Below are positions 5,252 to 7,706 of a stretch of 7,706 nt of DNA, one piece after another. Origin of the DNA: Clostridiales bacterium (GTDB taxonomy: Bacteria; Bacillota; Clostridia; Oscillospirales; Oscillospiraceae); the NCBI GenBank assembly GCA_021203685.1, contig JAJQAS010000208.1, positions 1-7,706 of the forward strand. The letters are read 5' to 3'. The notes under the pieces were generated by a model. That model ran no database searches and was not told the DNA's origin. It saw nothing but the letters and a program-made list of their open reading frames with translations. The position numbers were made by a program, and so were the translations under genes. How positions within the stretch are numbered: the first letter of the stretch is position 1; each line of letters starts with the position of its first letter.

Positions 5252-5389
5252 AATTAGCAGTGTGCAATGTGCAATGACCGGGTTTTCAGCCGTGGCTGTA
5301 TGTCCCGGAACGCAGCTAAAAACAACGGTCAACCAGGGAATGTCGGCGTTTGATTTTCCCATAATTGCAAATTGCACATTGCAAATTCG
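5252..5389. repeat. TGCAATGTGCAAT-type inverted repeat inside the operon
   Basis: GCAATGTGCAAT at 5264-5275 is the exact reverse complement of ATTGCACATTGC at 5371-5382. The flanks add further copies and partial copies of the motif (AATTAGCAATTAGC on the left, AATTGCAAATTGC on the right). About 95 bases lie between the cores, with no open frame. The arms are AT-rich, unlike the GTAGGGGCGG element in the other operon gap, so this is a separate repeat family. No transposase or clear target duplication is visible. Confidence 0.7.
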
Positions 5390-5412
5390 ACCAAATCATT
5401 CCAGAGGCTATT

Positions 5413-6636
5413 TTATTCCCAAATCAGCCCCTGTACCCCGTCCCCGGTGGAAACTTCCACCCGGAGCAGGGACTGGATGTGCTGCATCCGGCGGTTCAGC
5501 TCCTCCCGGGTGGGGGCGGAGACGATGAGGGCCAGCCGGGAGGTCTTGTCGGTGTGGCCCTCCCGGTTTTCCATACCCAGGCGCAGCTTGTCCAGCTGGT
5601 TCCGGTGGACGTAGGGCAGGTTTTGCACTTCCTCCATCCCGGAAAGGGCGGTCACTTTCCCCACGGGAATATAGAAGGCCATGTACCCGCAGTAGCACTG
5701 CTGGGGCAGAATCTCCGGCATCTCGGTTTGCTGGCCGGTGGCGATGTTCAGCAAAAATTTCTCGGTACACAGGCCGGTGGAGAGGGAGATCAGGTCGGAG
5801 GAGATGAACACCCCGCCACCTCTGGCCGCGGTCTCCATCAGGTAAATTTCATCCCCGTCCATGATATACTCGCTGTGGGTGATGCCCTGTTTCAGGCCGA
5901 AGCCGGTGATGATGCGCCGGTTCAGGTCCAGCACCCGCTGCGTCAGTTCCTCGTCCGCCGTAGAGGGCATAATGCGGCTCTTGGCGGCATAGGCGTCGGG
6001 AATGTCGAAATAGAGGGTGTCCCCGCAGGTCAGGTTTTCAAACTGGTAGTTGAAGGAGAGACCCTCCACCACGAACTCCCGGCCTGTGGCCAGCCGCTCC
6101 ACGATGACCCCGCCGTTGGAGGACCAGCGGGCGGCCTCGGCGTACTTCTCCCGCAGCTCAGCCGCATTTCGGACAGCCTGGACGCCCCGGCTGCCCTGGG
6201 TGTCCAGGGGCTTGATGATGACCGCGCCCCCCAGCTGGGCGTAGTAGTCCTCCGCCTCTTCCAGTGAGAACACCGTCCGGTTGGGCAGCTGGGGGATGCC
6301 CAGCTGGGCCAGCTTCTGGCGCATCAGGGCCTTGTCGGTGAAGAGACACCCCGTCTCGTAGCCGATGCCGGGGAGGCCCATCTCCTGGGCCACATAGGCC
6401 ACGGTGCGCACGGCGATGTCCGTCTGGTCGGTGATGACCCCGTTGATCTGCTCCGCCCGGGCAAAGGCCAAAATTTCCTCTTTGGCCCGCACGTCGATGA
6501 GCAGCTCTTTGGTGAGATAGGGGCGAAAGGCTTCGCCAATGACCGGCGCGGCCAGCAGAACCTGATAGCTCTCCGCCGCCTTTTGCACCAGCGGGAGCTG
6601 GAAGTCTCCCGCGCCCACGATGAGTATCTTTTTCAC
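5413..6636 (-). CDS. ATP-grasp ligase of unknown substrate
   Basis: The protein has 407 residues. GTG 6636 is chosen because it begins MKKILIVGAGDF and its GTGA overlaps the stop of the upstream glycosyltransferase, with GGAGGAGG about 10 bases before. A longer frame into the previous gene has no family sequence. The layout is an N-terminal nucleotide-binding-like pre-ATP-grasp domain (ILIVGAG 4-10; ITDQTDIAV 68-76), then DKALMRQKLAQLGIP (101-115), then the ATP-binding stretch AVIIKPLDTQGSRGV (138-152, Lys142). Next come IVERLATGREFVVEG (178-192) and the metal-binding HSEYIMDGDEIYLMETAARGGG region (254-275, Glu268). The core looks complete. Family chemistry is ATP-dependent activation of a carboxylate as acyl phosphate followed by attack of an amine or thiol. 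It is cytosolic and tightly coupled to the glycosyltransferase. A job in acylating an aminosugar or building an amide cap is inferred, not shown. Confidence 0.88.
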   Translation of the reverse strand: MKKILIVGAGDFQLPLVQKAAESYQVLLAAPVIGEAFRPYLTKELLIDVRAKEEILAFARAEQINGVITDQTDIAVRTVAYVAQEMGLPGIGYETGCLFTDKALMRQKLAQLGIPQLPNRTVFSLEEAEDYYAQLGGAVIIKPLDTQGSRGVQAVRNAAELREKYAEAARWSSNGGVIVERLATGREFVVEGLSFNYQFENLTCGDTLYFDIPDAYAAKSRIMPSTADEELTQRVLDLNRRIITGFGLKQGITHSEYIMDGDEIYLMETAARGGGVFISSDLISLSTGLCTEKFLLNIATGQQTEMPEILPQQCYCGYMAFYIPVGKVTALSGMEEVQNLPYVHRNQLDKLRLGMENREGHTDKTSRLALIVSAPTREELNRRMQHIQSLLRVEVSTGDGVQGLIWE

Positions 6637-7580
6637 CGGACGGTCGCCTCCTCCACGTTCAGCGTCTCCCGCACCACGTACTGGGGGGAGTTGTTCAGCG
6701 AGATATAAATGCGGCCGATATACTCCCCGATCAGCCCCAGCAGGAACATGATCATGCCGCCCAGAAAGAGCAGGGTCGCCATGAGGGAGCTGTAGCCCAC
6801 CGCCACGGAGGGAACCACCAACTTGTGAATGATGGTGTAAATACCTGTGATGACCCCCACAAAGGCGCAAATCACGCCCAGGGTAGTGGCAAGCCGCAGG
6901 GGCTTGACGGAAAAGGCGGTGAAGCTGTTCATCCACAGGGCGAAGGACTTTTTGAAGTTATAGTGTCCCACGCCGATGGTGCGCTCCCGCTCCTCCATGA
7001 CCACGTTGGTCACCCGGCTGGTGGCCCGGAGCATCAGGCCGGACAGGTAGGGGTAGGGGTTGGTGTAGCGAATGACCTCGTCCTTGACGAAGCGGCGCAT
7101 CACCGAGTAGTTGGAGAATTTCAAATCCTTGTCCTTGCCCAGCAGCCAGTTGGCCACGGTGTCGTTGACCTTGGAGCCGAAGTTTTTCAGGCCCGACTGG
7201 GTCTTTTTGGGGTATTTGGCGATGGAAACGTCGTAGTCGCCGCTCTCCAGCGGGGCCAGCAGGTCCCAGAACCGGTCGGTGGGGCACTGGAGATCGTCGT
7301 CGATGAAGGCCACATAGTCCCCGGTGGTGTAGTGGCAGCCGCAGATGAGGGCGTTGTGTCGCCCGCCGTTTTTGGCAAGGTCGATGACCTTCACCCGCCG
7401 GTCCTGGGCGGCCTGCTGCCGCAGCACACCCAGCACACCGTCCGGGGAGCAGTCGTTCACCGCCACAATTTCGTAGTCATACTCCGGCCGCTGGGCCACC
7501 ACGTCACGAATTTCGTCCATGACCAGGGCCACGGAGCCTTCGCTGGCGTAGCAGGGGATGACAAAGCTGATGGTTTGCAT
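6633..7580 (-). CDS. GT2 polyprenyl-phosphate glycosyltransferase (GtrB/ArnC/DPM1-like), membrane-anchored
   Basis: The protein has 315 residues. ATG 7580 is chosen because GGGAGAG lies just upstream and the protein then begins at the family start MQTISFVIPCY; an ATG at 7622 adds 14 residues without a ribosome site. The GT-A domain occupies about residues 1-220, with VNDCSPDG (41-48), KNGGRHNAL (70-78) and the metal-binding DDDLQCP (94-100). An RTIGVGHYNFKKSF stretch (200-213) matches the conserved Arg/Tyr/Lys region before the helices. Two membrane helices at about 231-252 and 264-287 are followed by GEYIGRIYISLNNSPQYVVRE, a hallmark of GtrB/ArnC-type enzymes. The family moves a sugar from a nucleotide donor to undecaprenyl or dolichyl phosphate at the cytosolic face. 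The sugar is unknown. It is the first operon gene inside the window; more genes may lie upstream beyond 7706. Confidence 0.92.
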   Translation of the reverse strand: MQTISFVIPCYASEGSVALVMDEIRDVVAQRPEYDYEIVAVNDCSPDGVLGVLRQQAAQDRRVKVIDLAKNGGRHNALICGCHYTTGDYVAFIDDDLQCPTDRFWDLLAPLESGDYDVSIAKYPKKTQSGLKNFGSKVNDTVANWLLGKDKDLKFSNYSVMRRFVKDEVIRYTNPYPYLSGLMLRATSRVTNVVMEERERTIGVGHYNFKKSFALWMNSFTAFSVKPLRLATTLGVICAFVGVITGIYTIIHKLVVPSVAVGYSSLMATLLFLGGMIMFLLGLIGEYIGRIYISLNNSPQYVVRETLNVEEATVR

Positions 7581-7706
7581 AGTTCTCTCCCTTGTTTCTC
7601 TAACAAAATACAAGCGATTCATCGGGTCTCACTGTGCAATCAGAGAGCAGTTTTCCGGGCGGCCAAGGTGTATAGTGAAGTAAGATAGGTAACAGGTAGT
7701 GAAGGG

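Noticed and set aside
3750..5528. Long plus-strand open frames opposite the AMP-ligase and ATP-grasp genes
   Set aside because: They are antisense shadows of GC-rich coding sequence: no family motifs, low-complexity Gly/Val/His/Pro composition and no ribosome sites, while the minus strand carries complete domain motifs.
6637..6936. N-terminal extension of the ATP-grasp gene to 6936
   Set aside because: The extra 100 codons lie out of frame inside the glycosyltransferase gene and show no family sequence. The GTG at 6636 with the GTGA overlap and MKKILIVGAG fits the family start.
7581..7706. Promoter for the glycosyltransferase operon
   Set aside because: A TATACA at 7674-7669 (minus) is the best -10 candidate, but no matching -35 or TG extension is present and the true operon start may lie outside the window.

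Overview
The window looks like chromosomal DNA of a GC-rich Firmicute, most likely an Oscillospiraceae-type gut Clostridium (Flavonifractor/Oscillibacter/Lawsonibacter-like). This is an inference from high-GC codon use, AGGAG-type ribosome sites, TGnTATAAT promoters, BspA/DUF285 repeats joined to a CxxC...CxxCGFDES zinc ribbon, and GTAGGGGCGGCC intergenic inverted repeats. No tRNA, rRNA, CRISPR array, transposase or phage gene was seen.

Left part (1-1766, all minus strand): a two-gene surface/regulatory block. A zinc ribbon + membrane helix + BspA-type leucine-rich-repeat protein is interrupted by one in-frame TAG (1554-1556). This leaves a 70-residue zinc-ribbon piece (1554-1766) and a 390-codon repeat piece (318-1490). 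After a 45-base gap comes the start of a second protein (1-272, running off the window). It carries the same GFDESTxYLAYPTLM motif but lacks the zinc-binding cysteines and continues into a predicted coiled coil.

Middle (1767-2935): a 523-base divergent intergenic region holds two opposed extended -10 promoters and a large imperfect inverted repeat. The plus-strand Nudix hydrolase gene (2290-2856) follows and ends in a strong hairpin terminator that probably also serves the convergent operon.

Right part (2937-7580, all minus strand, transcribed right to left): a five-gene set. In order it holds a membrane-anchored GT2 polyprenyl-phosphate glycosyltransferase, an ATP-grasp ligase (GTGA overlap), a PaaK/CapK-type adenylate-forming ligase, and two 119-residue EmrE/ArnE-type four-helix proteins that overlap by 11 bases. 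The first gene resembles ArnC/GtrB and the last two resemble the ArnE/ArnF flippase pair. The working hypothesis is a pathway that loads a sugar onto undecaprenyl phosphate, decorates it or a partner with an ATP-activated carboxylic acid, and flips the product outward to modify the cell envelope. No outer-face transferase (ArnT/GT-C type), acyl carrier protein or sugar-nucleotide enzyme is in the window, so substrates are unknown. Two unrelated families of intergenic inverted repeat sit in the two larger gaps of this operon.
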